Assembly: GCF_004193175.1 (NCBI RefSeq)
Contig: NZ_SAUH01000001.1
Location: 1,529,501-1,593,500, forward strand
Reading direction: 5' to 3'
DNA from: Streptomyces sp. RFCAC02
GTDB taxonomy: Bacteria; Actinomycetota; Actinomycetes; Streptomycetales; Streptomycetaceae
Length of the DNA: 64,000 nucleotides
A program made the position numbers and the translations under genes. This document shows positions 9,732 through 18,631 of the stretch, piece by piece. Below the pieces are notes generated by a model. That model did no database searches. It was given only the letters and a program-made list of their open reading frames with translations, and had not been told where the DNA came from. Numbering within the stretch: position 1 is the stretch's first letter; every line of letters starts with the position of its first letter.

Positions 9732-11473
9732 GGGCGCGGGATGTTGCGGATGTTCGAGCGGGCCATCTGGAGCATGCGGCCCACGCCGCCCTCCAGGACC
9801 ACCTTGCTCGCCGACAGCGCGAAGCCCGTCACCATCTCCGCCTTGATCTTCGGCGGGATCGACAGCGCGTTGGGGTCGGTGATCACCTCGACGAGGGCCG
9901 GCCCCTTGTGCTTGAACGCCGAGCGCAGCGCCCCGCGCACGTCCTTCGGCTTCTCGACCCGCTGCGCGTGCACGCCCGCCGCCTCGGCGATCGCGGCGAA
10001 GCTCGGGTTGCGGTACGTCGTGCCGTGCGCGGGCAGGCCGGAGACCATCATCTCCAGCTCCACCATGCCGAGCGACGAGTTGTTGAACAGGACGACCTTC
10101 ACCGGCAGCTCGTACTGGACGAGGGTCAGGAAGTCGCCCATCAGCATGGAGAACCCGCCGTCCCCCGACAGCGTCACGACCTGCCGCTTGGGGTCGATGA
10201 ACTGCGCGCCGATCGCCTGGGGCAGCGCGTTCGCCATCGAGCCGTGCGAGAACGAGCCGATGACGCGCCGCCGTCCGTTCGGCGTCAGGTAGCGCGCGGC
10301 CCACACGTTGCACATGCCCGTGTCCACGGTGAACACGGCGTCGTCCGCCGCCTCGTCGTCCAGCACGGCCGCCACGTACTCCGGGTGGATCGGCGTGCGC
10401 TTCTCGACCTTTTTGGTGTACGCGGAGACGACGCCCTCCAGCGTCTCCTTGTGCTTCTTCAGCATCCGGTCGAGGAATCTGCGGTCGCTCTTCTCCTTCA
10501 CGCGCGGCGTCAGGCACCGCAGCGTCTCCTTCACGTCGCCCCACACGGCGAGGTCGAGCGTGGAGCGGCGGCCGAGGTGCTCGGCGCGCACGTCGACCTG
10601 CACGATGCGCACGTCGCCGTGCGGCAGGAAGGCGTTGTACGGGAAGTCCGTGCCGAGGAGGATCAGCAGGTCGCACTCGTGGGTCGCCTCGTACGCCGCG
10701 CCGTAGCCGAGGAGGCCGCTCATCCCCACGTCGTACGGGTTGTCGTACTGGATCCACTCCTTGCCGCGCAGCGCGTGCCCGACGGGCGCCTTCACGCGGC
10801 CCGCGAACTCCATCACCTCGGCGTGCGCCCCCGCCGTGCCGCTGCCGCAGAAGAGGGTGACGCGGCGGGCGTCGTCCACCATGCGGGCGAGGGCGTCGAT
10901 CTGCGCGTCGGACGGGCGGACGGACGGCCGCGAGGTGACGAGGGCGTGCTCCTCGGCGCGCTCGGGCACCTGCTCGGCGGCGATGTCGCCGGGCAGCGCG
11001 ACGACGCTGACGCCGCCGCGTCCCACGGCGTGCTGGATCGCGGTCTGGAGCACGCGCGGCATCTGGCGCGGGTTGGAGATCAGCTCGCTGTAGTGGCTGC
11101 AGTCGCGGAACAGGCGGTCCGGGTGCGTCTCCTGGAAGTAGCTGGTGCCGATCTCGGAGCTGGGGATGTGGGACGCGAGCGCGAGGACCGGCGCCATGGA
11201 ACGGTGGGCGTCGTACAGGCCGTTGATCAGGTGCAGGTTGCCCGGTCCGCAGGATCCCGCGCAGGCGGCGAGGCGCCCGGTGAGCTGCGCCTCGGCGCCG
11301 GCGGCGAAGGCGGCGGTCTCCTCGTGCCGCACCTGGACCCAGGAGATGCCGGAGGTGCGGCGGACGGCGTCGACGACCGGGTTGAGGCTGTCGCCGACCA
11401 CGCCGTAGAGGTGCCGCACGCCGCAGCGCACGAGGGTGTCCACGAACTGTTCCGCAACGGTCTGCTTCGCCAT
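9728..11473 (-). CDS. poxB: Pyruvate dehydrogenase (quinone)/pyruvate oxidase-type ThDP enzyme
   Basis: I place the start at the ATG at 11473, preceded by GGAGAGG; the longer frame has an arginine-rich N-terminus foreign to the family. The 581-residue protein has the three domains of ThDP-dependent decarboxylating enzymes: PYR domain (VRHLYGVVGDSLNPVVDAVR, VRHEETAAFAAGAEAQLTG with the cofactor-activating glutamate), central FAD/nucleotide domain, and PP domain with the ThDP/Mg motif GDGGFSMLMGDFLTLVQY ending in LFNNSSLGM. It should decarboxylate pyruvate to acetate and pass electrons to a quinone at the membrane. Its TAG stop lies inside the CTAG of the repeat element, so the coding end depends on that junction. 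Confidence 0.9.
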   Translation of the reverse strand: MAKQTVAEQFVDTLVRCGVRHLYGVVGDSLNPVVDAVRRTSGISWVQVRHEETAAFAAGAEAQLTGRLAACAGSCGPGNLHLINGLYDAHRSMAPVLALASHIPSSEIGTSYFQETHPDRLFRDCSHYSELISNPRQMPRVLQTAIQHAVGRGGVSVVALPGDIAAEQVPERAEEHALVTSRPSVRPSDAQIDALARMVDDARRVTLFCGSGTAGAHAEVMEFAGRVKAPVGHALRGKEWIQYDNPYDVGMSGLLGYGAAYEATHECDLLILLGTDFPYNAFLPHGDVRIVQVDVRAEHLGRRSTLDLAVWGDVKETLRCLTPRVKEKSDRRFLDRMLKKHKETLEGVVSAYTKKVEKRTPIHPEYVAAVLDDEAADDAVFTVDTGMCNVWAARYLTPNGRRRVIGSFSHGSMANALPQAIGAQFIDPKRQVVTLSGDGGFSMLMGDFLTLVQYELPVKVVLFNNSSLGMVELEMMVSGLPAHGTTYRNPSFAAIAEAAGVHAQRVEKPKDVRGALRSAFKHKGPALVEVITDPNALSIPPKIKAEMVTGFALSASKVVLEGGVGRMLQMARSNIRNIPRP

Positions 11474-11520
11474 CGCCCACGCACCTCTCCGGAAGGACGC
11501 GGCCCGAAAGTGTATGAAAA

Positions 11521-11545
11521 CGGGCAGCACGCGTCATGCTGCCCG
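11521..11545 (-). terminator. Rho-independent terminator after the GNAT gene
   Basis: Read on the minus strand, a 9 bp stem CGGGCAGCA / TGCTGCCCG with a 7-base loop is followed by TTTTC. It lies 39 bases past the stop of the acetyltransferase gene and before the start of the pyruvate oxidase gene. Stem plus T tract makes it one of the clearest terminators in the window. Confidence 0.8.
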
Positions 11546-11584
11546 GTCGGGGACGGTCCCGCAGCCCGGCGGCGTCCGGGCGGG

Positions 11585-12031
11585 TCAGGGGGCGAGGCGG
11601 CGGGCGAACACGTGGTGCGGCCCCACGCCCTCCAGGTCGAACTCGTCGCCGACGACCTCGTACCCCTGGCGTTCGTAGAAGGCGCGGGCGGCGACGCGGC
11701 CGTTGCACCACAGCAGGTCGCAGCCGCGGGCGGCCGCCTCGGCCGTCGCCGCCGCGAGGACGGCGTGGCCGTAGCCGAGGCCGCGCGCCTCGGGGGCGCT
11801 GGCCATGCCGCGGAACCGGTACGCCGCCGTGCCGAGGGGGTGGGCGTCCGGGAAGAGCGTGATGCAGGCCAGGACGCGGGGGTCGTCGCCGTCGTGGGCT
11901 GCGAGGTGGAACGTGTCCTCGCGGGCGTCCTCGGGGAACGCGGCCGTCTCGCGCGGCAGCCCCGGCCGCAGCACGGACCAGCGCAGGTCGAAGATCGTGT
12001 CGAGGGGGACGGTGGCGGTGCGTATCGGCAT
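11585..12031 (-). CDS. GNAT-family N-acetyltransferase
   Basis: The start at 12031 gives a 148-residue protein; the longer frame is only compositionally open. The GNAT fold is visible in RFRGMASAPEARGLGYGHAVLAAA, where the RGLGYG segment is the acetyl-CoA pyrophosphate-binding loop, and in the C-terminal AARAFYERQGYEVVGDEF, the common ARAFYERxGF element. It transfers an acetyl group from acetyl-CoA to an unknown amine. It is transcribed alone, ending at the hairpin just downstream. Confidence 0.85.
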   Translation of the reverse strand: MPIRTATVPLDTIFDLRWSVLRPGLPRETAAFPEDAREDTFHLAAHDGDDPRVLACITLFPDAHPLGTAAYRFRGMASAPEARGLGYGHAVLAAATAEAAARGCDLLWCNGRVAARAFYERQGYEVVGDEFDLEGVGPHHVFARRLAP

Positions 12032-12344
12032 GGGGGCAGCGTAATCCGGGCGCGACGGCCCACCCGTGGCGGCGTACGCCGGCGCGTACCGGCCACCGCC
12101 GTCACGCGGCCGACCGCCGGGCCGGTTTCCTCCGACGGGTCCGCCGTCCTGGGGGGCGCCGGTCCAACCGGTCGCCCCGGCCCCATCGACGCGGTGAAGG
12201 GGGCGGATCGGGTGGTGCCCCCAGTCGCCCGGCGCCGGGGCACTTCGCCGTCCTCCGGCCCGTGATTGTCCGACCCGGCCAGTACGGTGGCCCCGCGGTG
12301 GCCGCCGCGCGGTGGCGGCCCGATCGGGACCAGGGTGGAGGGCG
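12032..12344. other. 313-base divergent intergenic region
   Basis: This lies between the GNAT gene (minus) and a small CxxC protein gene (plus) and must carry both promoters. Apart from a 10 bp palindrome GGCGTACGCC at 12071-12080, I see no RNA gene, repeat or recognisable promoter. The frames that are open here are compositional. Confidence 0.4.
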
Positions 12345-12593
12345 ATGATGCGCGGGGAACGGCATCGGCCGGCGGGCAGTGACTTGTGCGGACGCCGCCA
12401 TGCCCGCACGCGGGTGGAGTGCGTCCTGCCGGACACGCACTACCCGGGGCCGCACCACGCCCTGGACGGCACCACCTGGCACGACGGCCTGTGCCCCCGC
12501 TGTCACGGCAGCGGCAGCCGGGACGGCGCTGCCTGCGGGGACTGCGGGGGCGGCGGCTTCGCCCTCCTCGACCTCGGCGGGGACGGGCAGTGA
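12345..12593 (+). CDS. Small CxxCxGxG zinc-finger-like protein
   Basis: Two adjacent ATGs (12345 and 12348) follow GGTGGAGGG at a good distance; the first is used here, giving 82 residues. The C-terminal half has the DnaJ-type cysteine motif LCPRCHGSGSRDGAACGDCGG, that is CxxCxGSG followed by CxxCGG, which should bind one zinc ion. The N-terminal half is basic. There is no J domain, so it is not a chaperone of the DnaJ class. The role is unknown; such short proteins occur singly in actinomycete genomes. It converges on the FAD reductase gene with a small GC hairpin (12594-12610) between the stops. Confidence 0.65.
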   Translation: MMRGERHRPAGSDLCGRRHARTRVECVLPDTHYPGPHHALDGTTWHDGLCPRCHGSGSRDGAACGDCGGGGFALLDLGGDGQ

Positions 12594-12610
12594 GCCCGCC
12601 CCGCGCGGGC
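12594..12610. terminator. Short hairpin between convergent genes
   Basis: GCCCGC at 12594-12599 and GCGGGC at 12605-12610 form a 6 bp stem with a 5-base loop directly between the convergent stop codons at 12593 and 12613. It is short and lacks T runs, so its function as a bidirectional terminator is only likely. Confidence 0.4.
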
Positions 12611-12612
12611 CG

Positions 12613-13920
12613 TCAGGCCGGGGGCAGCAGCTCGGCCAGGGGCGTCTCCGCGTCCGCCAGGGCGTCCGGGTCGGCGGGCCGGCCGGAGCGGATCAGCGCC
12701 TGCACGGTGTCCGTGAGGTCCCACACGTTCACGGTCATGCCGGCCAGGACGCGGCGGGCGCCGTCCAGCCAGAACGCGCAGAACGTCCGCTTCGCGACGT
12801 CGCCGCGCCACACGACCCGGTCGTAGCCGCCGGGGGGCGCCCAGCCGGAGTACTCGATACCGAGGTCGTACTGGTCGGAGAAGAAGTACGGCACGCGGTC
12901 GTACGTCACCTCGCGGCCCAGCATCGCGCGGGCGGCGGCGGGTCCCGAGTTGAGGGCGTTCGCCCAGTGCTCGACGCGCCGGTGACCGCCGTCGCCGGGC
13001 CGCACGACGGCGGCGACGTCACCCGCCGCGAAGACGTGCGGGTCACTGGTGCGCAGCGACGCGTCGACGGCGACACCGCCGCCCGGGCCGTCGGCGAGGG
13101 CGAGGCCGGCCGAGGCGGCCAGGGTGGTGCGGGGCGCGGCGCCGATCGCGGCCAGGACGGCGCGCGCCGGCAGCGTCTCGCCCGCCTCGGTGGTGACGCC
13201 GGCGACCATGCCGTCGCGCCCGGTGATCTCCGCGAGCCGCGTGCCGAAGCGGAACGTCACCCCGTGCTCGCGGTGCACGGCCGCGATGGCCTCGCCCACC
13301 TCCGGGCCGAGGACGCCGTACAGCGGTGCCGGGGCCGGCTCCACGACCGTCACCGGCACGCCCAGCGTGCGGGCTGCGGCGGCCACTTCGAGACCGATCC
13401 AGCCCGCGCCCGCGACGACCAGCGGCGCGTCGCCGTCGCGCGGGGCGGCGCGGCCGGTGAGGGCGCCGCGCAGGTGGTCGGCGTGCGCGAGGCGCCGCAG
13501 GTGGTGGACGCCGGCGAGGTCGGTGCCGGGGATGCCGAGGCGGCGCGGCTCGGCGCCGGTGGCGAGGAGCAGCGCGTCGTACGGCAGGCGGGTGCCGTCG
13601 CCGAGGCGGACCTCGCGGGCCTCCCGGTCGATGGCGACGGCGGGCTGGCCGAGGTGGAGTTCGACGCGGTGGCGCGCGTACCAGCTCGGCTCGTGGACGT
13701 AGACGCTGCGGCGGGTGGCGCGGCCGGTGAGGTAGTCCTTGGAGAGCGGCGGGCGTTCGTACGGCTCCTCGTGCTCGTCGCCGACGAGGATGACACGGCC
13801 GGCGAAGCCCTCGTCGCGCAGCGCCTGGGCGGCCTTGGCCCCGGCGAGTCCGCCGCCGACGATCAGGAACGTCCGGTGACCGCCGCCGGCGTGGCTCGCG
13901 CCGGTCCTGGTTCCGTCCAT
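12613..13920 (-). CDS. FAD-dependent ferredoxin/rubredoxin reductase-like oxidoreductase
   Basis: The 435-residue protein starts at an ATG with GGAGGT upstream. It has the double Rossmann fold of pyridine-nucleotide-disulphide oxidoreductases: FAD site VGGGLAGAKAAQALRDEGF, the ERPPLSKDYL segment, ATGAEP, NAD(P) site VAGAGWIGLEVAAAARTLG, and the second FAD contact VFAAGDVAAV. The C-terminal 80 residues match the Reductase_C domain of rhodocoxin, terpredoxin and putidaredoxin reductases. It should pass electrons from NAD(P)H to a small iron-sulphur protein that feeds a P450 or dioxygenase. No such partner is adjacent. The final residues (ALADAETPLAELLPPA) are a lineage-specific tail. Confidence 0.9.
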   Translation of the reverse strand: MDGTRTGASHAGGGHRTFLIVGGGLAGAKAAQALRDEGFAGRVILVGDEHEEPYERPPLSKDYLTGRATRRSVYVHEPSWYARHRVELHLGQPAVAIDREAREVRLGDGTRLPYDALLLATGAEPRRLGIPGTDLAGVHHLRRLAHADHLRGALTGRAAPRDGDAPLVVAGAGWIGLEVAAAARTLGVPVTVVEPAPAPLYGVLGPEVGEAIAAVHREHGVTFRFGTRLAEITGRDGMVAGVTTEAGETLPARAVLAAIGAAPRTTLAASAGLALADGPGGGVAVDASLRTSDPHVFAAGDVAAVVRPGDGGHRRVEHWANALNSGPAAARAMLGREVTYDRVPYFFSDQYDLGIEYSGWAPPGGYDRVVWRGDVAKRTFCAFWLDGARRVLAGMTVNVWDLTDTVQALIRSGRPADPDALADAETPLAELLPPA

Positions 13921-14052
13921 ACACGCACCTCCAGTACACGAGTGGCGTCGAACGCCGGCTCAAGAGCCTGCCTCACCTGGGGTGTTCACGGAAGAGGGCG
14001 AGAGGTGAGGGGGTACGCGGCGTGCTCGCGGCGCGCGCGGGCGCGCGTCCGG

Positions 14053-15357
14053 TCAGGAGGTGGGGCGGGAGCGCGTGAGCCGCGCGTGGAGGGCGCGGGC
14101 TGACGCGTCGGTGAGGGCGGCGATCTGGTCGACGACGACGCGCAGGCGGGCGGTGTCGGAGCCGGCGGCGAGGTGGAGGGCGCGGTACTGGGGGTCGAGG
14201 CCGTCGGGGGCGTGGGCCAGCAGCGCCTCGCCCAGCTCGGTCAGCAGGGCGCGCTGGCGGATGCGGAGGCGTTCCAGTTCGGGCCGCTGCATGACGTGGA
14301 CGTCGGCGACGGCCTTCACGACGGCGCATTCGAGGCGGGTGGGCAGCGGCACGACGAGCGCGGCGGCGTACCGGCGGAGGGGTCCCGGTCCGTGGCGGAC
14401 GCGCGTGGCCCGTTCGGCGGCGAGGCAGAACCGGCCGATGAGCTGGCTGGTCGTGTTCTTCAGGCGGGCCTGGGCGAGGGCGGTGCCGTCGTAGGCGGTG
14501 GGCCACCAGTCCTGTGCGACGAGCCGGTCGAGGGCGTCGGCGAGGGCGGCCGGTGCGGTGCCGGCGGGCGCGTAGCGGCGGGCGGCGACGGCGAAGACGG
14601 CCTCCCGCTCGGGTGACGAGCGCAGGGCGCCGGGGGCGAGGTGGCCGGCGCGGAAGGCGTCCTCCAGGTCGTGGACGGAGTAGGCGATGTCGTCGGACCA
14701 GTCCATGACCTGCGCCTCGAAGCAGCGGGTCGCGGGCGGGGCGCCGGCGCGCAGCCAGGTGAAGACGGCGAGGTCGTCCCCGTACACGCCGAACTTGGGC
14801 GACGCGGGGTCGGTGGGGTGGCCGCCGCGCGGCCAGGGGTACTTGGTGGCGGCGTCGAGGGTGGCGCGGGTGAGGTTGAGGCCGACGGGGCGGCCGCCGT
14901 CGTGCTGGGCGAACCGCTTGGGTTCGAGGCGGGTGAGGAGGCGGAGTGACTGGGCGTTGCCCTCGAAGCCGCCGCAGGGCGCGGCGATGCGGTCGAGGGC
15001 GCGTTCGCCGTTGTGGCCGAACGGGGGGTGGCCGAGGTCGTGCGCCAGGCAGGCGGCCTCCACGATGTCCGGGTCGCAGCCGAAGGCGGCGCCGAGGTCG
15101 CGGCCGATCTGGGCGCATTCGAGGGAGTGCGTGAGCCGGGTGCGGGGCGCGAGGTCGGCTGCGGGGTCGCCGGCGGCTGCGGGGTCGGGGGTGAGTATCT
15201 GCGTCTTGCCGGCGAGCCGGCGCAGGGCGGCCGAGTGCTGGACGCGGGCACGGTCGCGCTGGAAGGCGGTGCGGCCGGGCCGCTTGTCCGGCTCGGGATC
15301 GAACCGGGCGGCGTCGGCCGCACCGTACGGGCTGCCGCCGTGCGGTTCGGTGTGCAT
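14053..15357 (-). CDS. dgt: Deoxyguanosinetriphosphate triphosphohydrolase-like HD protein
   Basis: The start at 15357 ([12 protein letters not shown]) gives 434 residues; the longer frame to 15477 has no family similarity. It contains the HD metal-binding motif in [16 protein letters not shown] and [16 protein letters not shown], with the second H..D pair later ([19 protein letters not shown]). [22 protein letters not shown] is the family N-terminal signature. Such enzymes hydrolyse dGTP to deoxyguanosine and triphosphate and help control dNTP pools. In related species dgt lies close to dnaG, as it does here, about 5 kb away. Confidence 0.93.
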   Translation of the reverse strand: MHTEPHGGSPYGAADAARFDPEPDKRPGRTAFQRDRARVQHSAALRRLAGKTQILTPDPAAAGDPAADLAPRTRLTHSLECAQIGRDLGAAFGCDPDIVEAACLAHDLGHPPFGHNGERALDRIAAPCGGFEGNAQSLRLLTRLEPKRFAQHDGGRPVGLNLTRATLDAATKYPWPRGGHPTDPASPKFGVYGDDLAVFTWLRAGAPPATRCFEAQVMDWSDDIAYSVHDLEDAFRAGHLAPGALRSSPEREAVFAVAARRYAPAGTAPAALADALDRLVAQDWWPTAYDGTALAQARLKNTTSQLIGRFCLAAERATRVRHGPGPLRRYAAALVVPLPTRLECAVVKAVADVHVMQRPELERLRIRQRALLTELGEALLAHAPDGLDPQYRALHLAAGSDTARLRVVVDQIAALTDASARALHARLTRSRPTS

Positions 15358-15520
15358 GACTCGACGGTAACCGCGACCACCGACATCACCGGTGGAACCC
15401 GGCCTTCCGCGCTCGTGACCGTGCCGCCGGCCGACGCCCCGCGATGCTGTCCTTTCCGGCCACCACGACGGCGCCACGCCATGGAAGACCCGGCCCCGGC
15501 GTGGCCGGCGGCGGTCCCTG

Positions 15521-15943
15521 TTACCGGATGTCGTGGCCGGGATGCGCCAGGTCGTACCGGTGCCGTGCCTCGGCGATGACGTCGCGGTGCGCGAGGGACC
15601 AGTCGGCGAGCGCCCTGACCAGGTGGGTGAGGCCGGCCCCGGTCTCCGTCAGGCGGTAGTCGACCTGGGCGGGGACGGTCGGGTAGACGGTGCGGACGAC
15701 GAGTCCGTCGCGCTCCAGCCTGCGGACGGTGAGGGTGAGCATGCGCTGGGAGATGCCGTCGATGGCCCGTTGCAGTTCCCGGAAGCGGCGCGGCCCGCCG
15801 GCGAGTTCGACGATCACGAGCACCGACCACTTGTCGCCGATGCGGTCCAGGACCTCGCGGATGCCGCAGTCCGGGTGTTCAGCGCGGCCGCACGGTCCGA
15901 CGCCGGCGGGCCGGGCGGTTACTTCCGTGTGCGTGGGTGACAT
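15521..15943 (-). CDS. HxlR-family transcriptional regulator
   Basis: The ATG at 15943 is preceded by AAGGAGGC and gives 140 residues. The winged helix of the HxlR/MarR-like family is clear: [55 protein letters not shown], and the wing [16 protein letters not shown]. HxlR proteins often sense reactive electrophiles or quinones. It is divergent from an NmrA-like reductase gene starting 78 bases away, the usual arrangement for a regulator and its target. Confidence 0.9.
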   Translation of the reverse strand: MSPTHTEVTARPAGVGPCGRAEHPDCGIREVLDRIGDKWSVLVIVELAGGPRRFRELQRAIDGISQRMLTLTVRRLERDGLVVRTVYPTVPAQVDYRLTETGAGLTHLVRALADWSLAHRDVIAEARHRYDLAHPGHDIR

Positions 15944-16021
15944 CGAACTGCCTCCTTGTCGGCGGTACGCGGGCGGATGAGGATCAGCCCAGTTACCGAA
16001 GAGAACCACAAGGGGAGATCC

Positions 16022-16897
16022 GTGACTGACATGATCCTGGTGACCGGCGCGAGCGGGAACCTCGGCTCGGCCACTCTCGCGGCGCTGCGTACCCGCGGCG
16101 CGCCCGCGACGGGCGGCAGCCGCAGCCCAAAGGAAGGGATGCGGCGGCTCGACTTCGACGACCCCGCCGGCATCGACCTCGCCGGGGTGGCGACCCTGGT
16201 GCTGATCTCCGCCGGCGAGGCCGAGGACGACCGGGTCGTCGGGCGACATGCGGCCGTCCTGCACGCCGCTGTCCGCGACGGCGTCCGGCATGTCGTCTAC
16301 ACCAGCCTGACCGGCGCGGGCGACCACCTCGGCTTCGCACTGGCGCACCGCGCGACGGAACGGCTCGTGCGGGCCTGCGGCCTGCCGTGGACGATCCTGC
16401 GCAACGGCCTGTACGCCGAACTCTTCGGCGGGCTGCTGATGTGGGCCGGCGACGGGGTGGAGTCCGCGTTCGGCGACGGCGCCCTGGCCGCCGTGACCCG
16501 CGCGGACCTCGCCGAGGCCGCCGCGGTCGTCGCGGCGGACCCGGCACGGCACAGCGGCCGCACCTACGACCTGACCGGCACGCCGATCACGGCGGCGGAC
16601 GTGGCCGAACGGCTCGGCGTCCCGCACCAAACGATCGGCCTGGGCGAGCTGCGGCGCAGGCTCCTGAACGACGTGCCGGGACTGCTGCCGTTCCAGCCGC
16701 CCATGCTCCTCTCGATCGCGACCGGCGTCCGGCACGGCTTCCTGGACGGCACGGGCCCCGACCTCACCGACATCCTCGACCGGCCGGCCCGCGACCCCCT
16801 GACCGCGGCCGTCGCGGTCGCCGCCGCCACACGGCCGGGGCGCGGCCGGACATCGGCCGACGGCGCGCGGCCCGCAACGGGATCCGTGCTCGGATGA
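16022..16897 (+). CDS. NmrA-like NAD(P)-binding protein (quinone-reductase type)
   Basis: I use the GTG at 16022, which has GGGGAG six bases upstream; an ATG three codons later is possible. The 291-residue protein has the glycine-rich dinucleotide loop VTGASGNLGSATLAALR at its start, the HVVYTSLTGAG strand typical of the QOR2/NmrA atypical SDR group, and LPWTILRNGLYAE. The active-site tyrosine motif of classical SDRs is absent, as in NmrA proteins. It may reduce quinones or act as a redox-sensing binder. It is divergent from the HxlR gene and probably under its control. The last 35 residues are low-complexity. Confidence 0.85.
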   Translation: MTDMILVTGASGNLGSATLAALRTRGAPATGGSRSPKEGMRRLDFDDPAGIDLAGVATLVLISAGEAEDDRVVGRHAAVLHAAVRDGVRHVVYTSLTGAGDHLGFALAHRATERLVRACGLPWTILRNGLYAELFGGLLMWAGDGVESAFGDGALAAVTRADLAEAAAVVAADPARHSGRTYDLTGTPITAADVAERLGVPHQTIGLGELRRRLLNDVPGLLPFQPPMLLSIATGVRHGFLDGTGPDLTDILDRPARDPLTAAVAVAAATRPGRGRTSADGARPATGSVLG

Positions 16898-17054
16898 GTG
16901 CCGGACACCGACGGCGCGCGGCAGCGGGCTGCGGCCGGCGCCCCCCTGACGCGCCGTTCCGCGACCTGGTGGGCGCCCGGTTCGCCCTCGGCTCCGGTCC
17001 GGTGGGAAGCGCCGAGCCCGCACCGGCCGTGGCCAGGAGCCGGGGTTCGCGGAG

Positions 17055-17708
17055 TCAGGTGCCGCCGTGCAGGCCCCACTCGTCGAGTCCCGAGTAGATC
17101 AGCGCGCAGCGGCTCCCGGGGTGGTCGTACAGTTCCGCCTCCCCGGTGTAAAGCACCACCAGGGAGTCCGCGCCCCGCCACCAGGTGTCGGCGACGCCCC
17201 TCGTCTCGCGCACCGGTTCGAAGCCGGCCAGGTCGATGCCGTCCACGGCGTCGCCGAACAGCTTGGTGATCCCCCGCGCCCACATGGCCGCGTGGTGGGT
17301 GAGGGCGAGCGCCTCCACCCAGCCGTCGACGGTCGCGTGCAGCGGCACCCACCTGTCCCCGTGGATCCCGAACTCACCGGACGGGCTGATCATGAACCCG
17401 TAGGGCACGGCGGTCCGCTGCGTCCCGGCTTCGAACCACCATCCGCCCGCGTCCGGTTCGGGGCCGTCCGGATCGAGGCACTTGGGGCCGCCCTCGTACT
17501 GCGACGCGGGCGGCAGGACCAGACCGCCCCACCTCCTCTGGTACGCCGCCATCCGGTCGATCACCGCCGCGGGGACTCCCCGCTCCAGCCACCACGGCCT
17601 GCGCTGCTCCACGGGCCGGACGCCGGCCCTGACGCCGTGGACGCCGATGAACGACCGTGCCCGCCGGCTCAGGCCGTCGGGCACGTCGTGGATGAGATCG
17701 ATGTTCAC
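17055..17708 (-). CDS. Uncharacterised protein, possibly SUKH-like
   Basis: This 217-residue protein has no domain I can name with confidence. The order IDRMAAYQRRWGGLVLPPA, SPSGEFGIHGDRWVPLHATV and DGWVEALALTHHAAMWA resembles the SMI1/KNR4 (SUKH) fold found in immunity and scaffold proteins. Tryptophans are unusually frequent. There is no signal peptide or membrane segment. It lies 21 bases downstream of the chelatase gene on the same strand and may be co-transcribed, though a link to siroheme is not implied by the sequence. Confidence 0.65.
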   Translation of the reverse strand: MNIDLIHDVPDGLSRRARSFIGVHGVRAGVRPVEQRRPWWLERGVPAAVIDRMAAYQRRWGGLVLPPASQYEGGPKCLDPDGPEPDAGGWWFEAGTQRTAVPYGFMISPSGEFGIHGDRWVPLHATVDGWVEALALTHHAAMWARGITKLFGDAVDGIDLAGFEPVRETRGVADTWWRGADSLVVLYTGEAELYDHPGSRCALIYSGLDEWGLHGGT

Positions 17709-17729
17709 CCGGACGACGCTACCGCCGCG

Positions 17730-18470
17730 TCAGGCGGTCGCCGCCAGCGGCAGATCGGTGCTCCGTACGCCCCGCGCCTGGTCGTAGCGGTGCAGCAGCA
17801 GCCGGGCCAGCGCGGGGTGGCTGCCCAGCGGGCGGGCCACCACGCCCGGTGCCGCGTCCGCGCAGCGTGTCGCGAACAGGCCGGGGGCCGTGAAGCACGA
17901 GGCCATCGCGATATCGCGCCAGCCGCGCGCCCGCAGCGATTCGACGGCCTCCCCCACCGTCGGCGCCGCGGCCGACGCGTACGCCGGCACCACCGGGACA
18001 CCGCCCAGCCGCGCCGACAGCATCTGCGCCGTGTACTCCGTGCCCGCCGCCGACTCGGGGTCGCGCGAGCCGGCCGCCGCCAGGACGACCGCGCTGCCGG
18101 GCCGGTAGCCCGCCTCGATCAGCCGGCTGTGCAGGGCCTCGGCCAGCAGCGGGTGCGGCCCGAGGCAGCCCGCCGTCGTGACCGAGAGGTGCGCGGCGTC
18201 CGCGACGACCGACGGGATGTCGTGCTTGACGTGGTAGCCGCGGCTGAACAGCAGCGGTACGAGCACCGCGTCGCCGCGCAGCCGGGCCAGCGTGTCGGTG
18301 AGCAGCGGCTCGTCCGTCTCCAGGTGGCCCAGTTCGACGCGCAGCCCGGTCCGCATCGCGGCGACGAGACGCACGAGGGTGCGGATGGTCTGGCGGGCGC
18401 GCGGGTCGGGCGACCCGTGCGCGACGGCGACGAGCGTCGGCGGGGCGGCGGCGTGACGGACGGGCTTCAT
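17730..18470 (-). CDS. Sirohydrochlorin ferrochelatase-like protein (CbiX family)
   Basis: The 246-residue protein contains two CbiX-type halves. The first has the metal-binding AHGSPDPRARQTI (histidine after VAVA), then VPLLFSRGYHVKHDIPSVV with the second metal-coordinating histidines. The second half repeats the fold (VVLAAAGSRDPESAAG, VPAYASAAAPTVGEAVESLR). It should insert iron into sirohydrochlorin to make siroheme, the cofactor of nitrite and sulphite reductases. It is divergent from the nitrate reductase gene and lies 10 kb from nirB, so it most likely serves nitrite reduction. A cobalt-specific role cannot be ruled out from sequence alone. Confidence 0.88.
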   Translation of the reverse strand: MKPVRHAAAPPTLVAVAHGSPDPRARQTIRTLVRLVAAMRTGLRVELGHLETDEPLLTDTLARLRGDAVLVPLLFSRGYHVKHDIPSVVADAAHLSVTTAGCLGPHPLLAEALHSRLIEAGYRPGSAVVLAAAGSRDPESAAGTEYTAQMLSARLGGVPVVPAYASAAAPTVGEAVESLRARGWRDIAMASCFTAPGLFATRCADAAPGVVARPLGSHPALARLLLHRYDQARGVRSTDLPLAATA

Positions 18471-18492
18471 GCGGCCAGCGTGCGCCCGGCGC

Positions 18493-18519
18493 GTTTCGGA
18501 CGTATTGCGGACAAGTCAC
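18493..18519. promoter_or_regulatory. Possible GlnR-type half boxes between chelatase and nitrate reductase genes
   Basis: Read on the minus strand, GTGAC, six bases, GCAAT, six bases, GAAAC reproduces the 5-n6-5 spacing of GlnR operators, with two of the three blocks matching the GTNAC/GAAAC consensus. GlnR is known to control nitrate and nitrite assimilation genes in streptomycetes. The match is loose and could be chance. Confidence 0.3.
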
Positions 18520-18631
18520 GAATGACCGTGCCGTTCCTCACGCCCCGGGACCCCGGAGGCTGAGGCGACCGCACCGGGGGCGTAACTCCCGGTGCTCCAC
18601 GCACGTAACACGCCCGTCGCACGATGGCGCC

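Noticed and set aside
18582..18609. Pair of GTAAC sequences (18582 and 18605) as a GlnR box before nasA
   Set aside because: The offset is 23 bases, not the 22 required by the n6-spaced repeat, and the bases at the GAAAC position do not fit.
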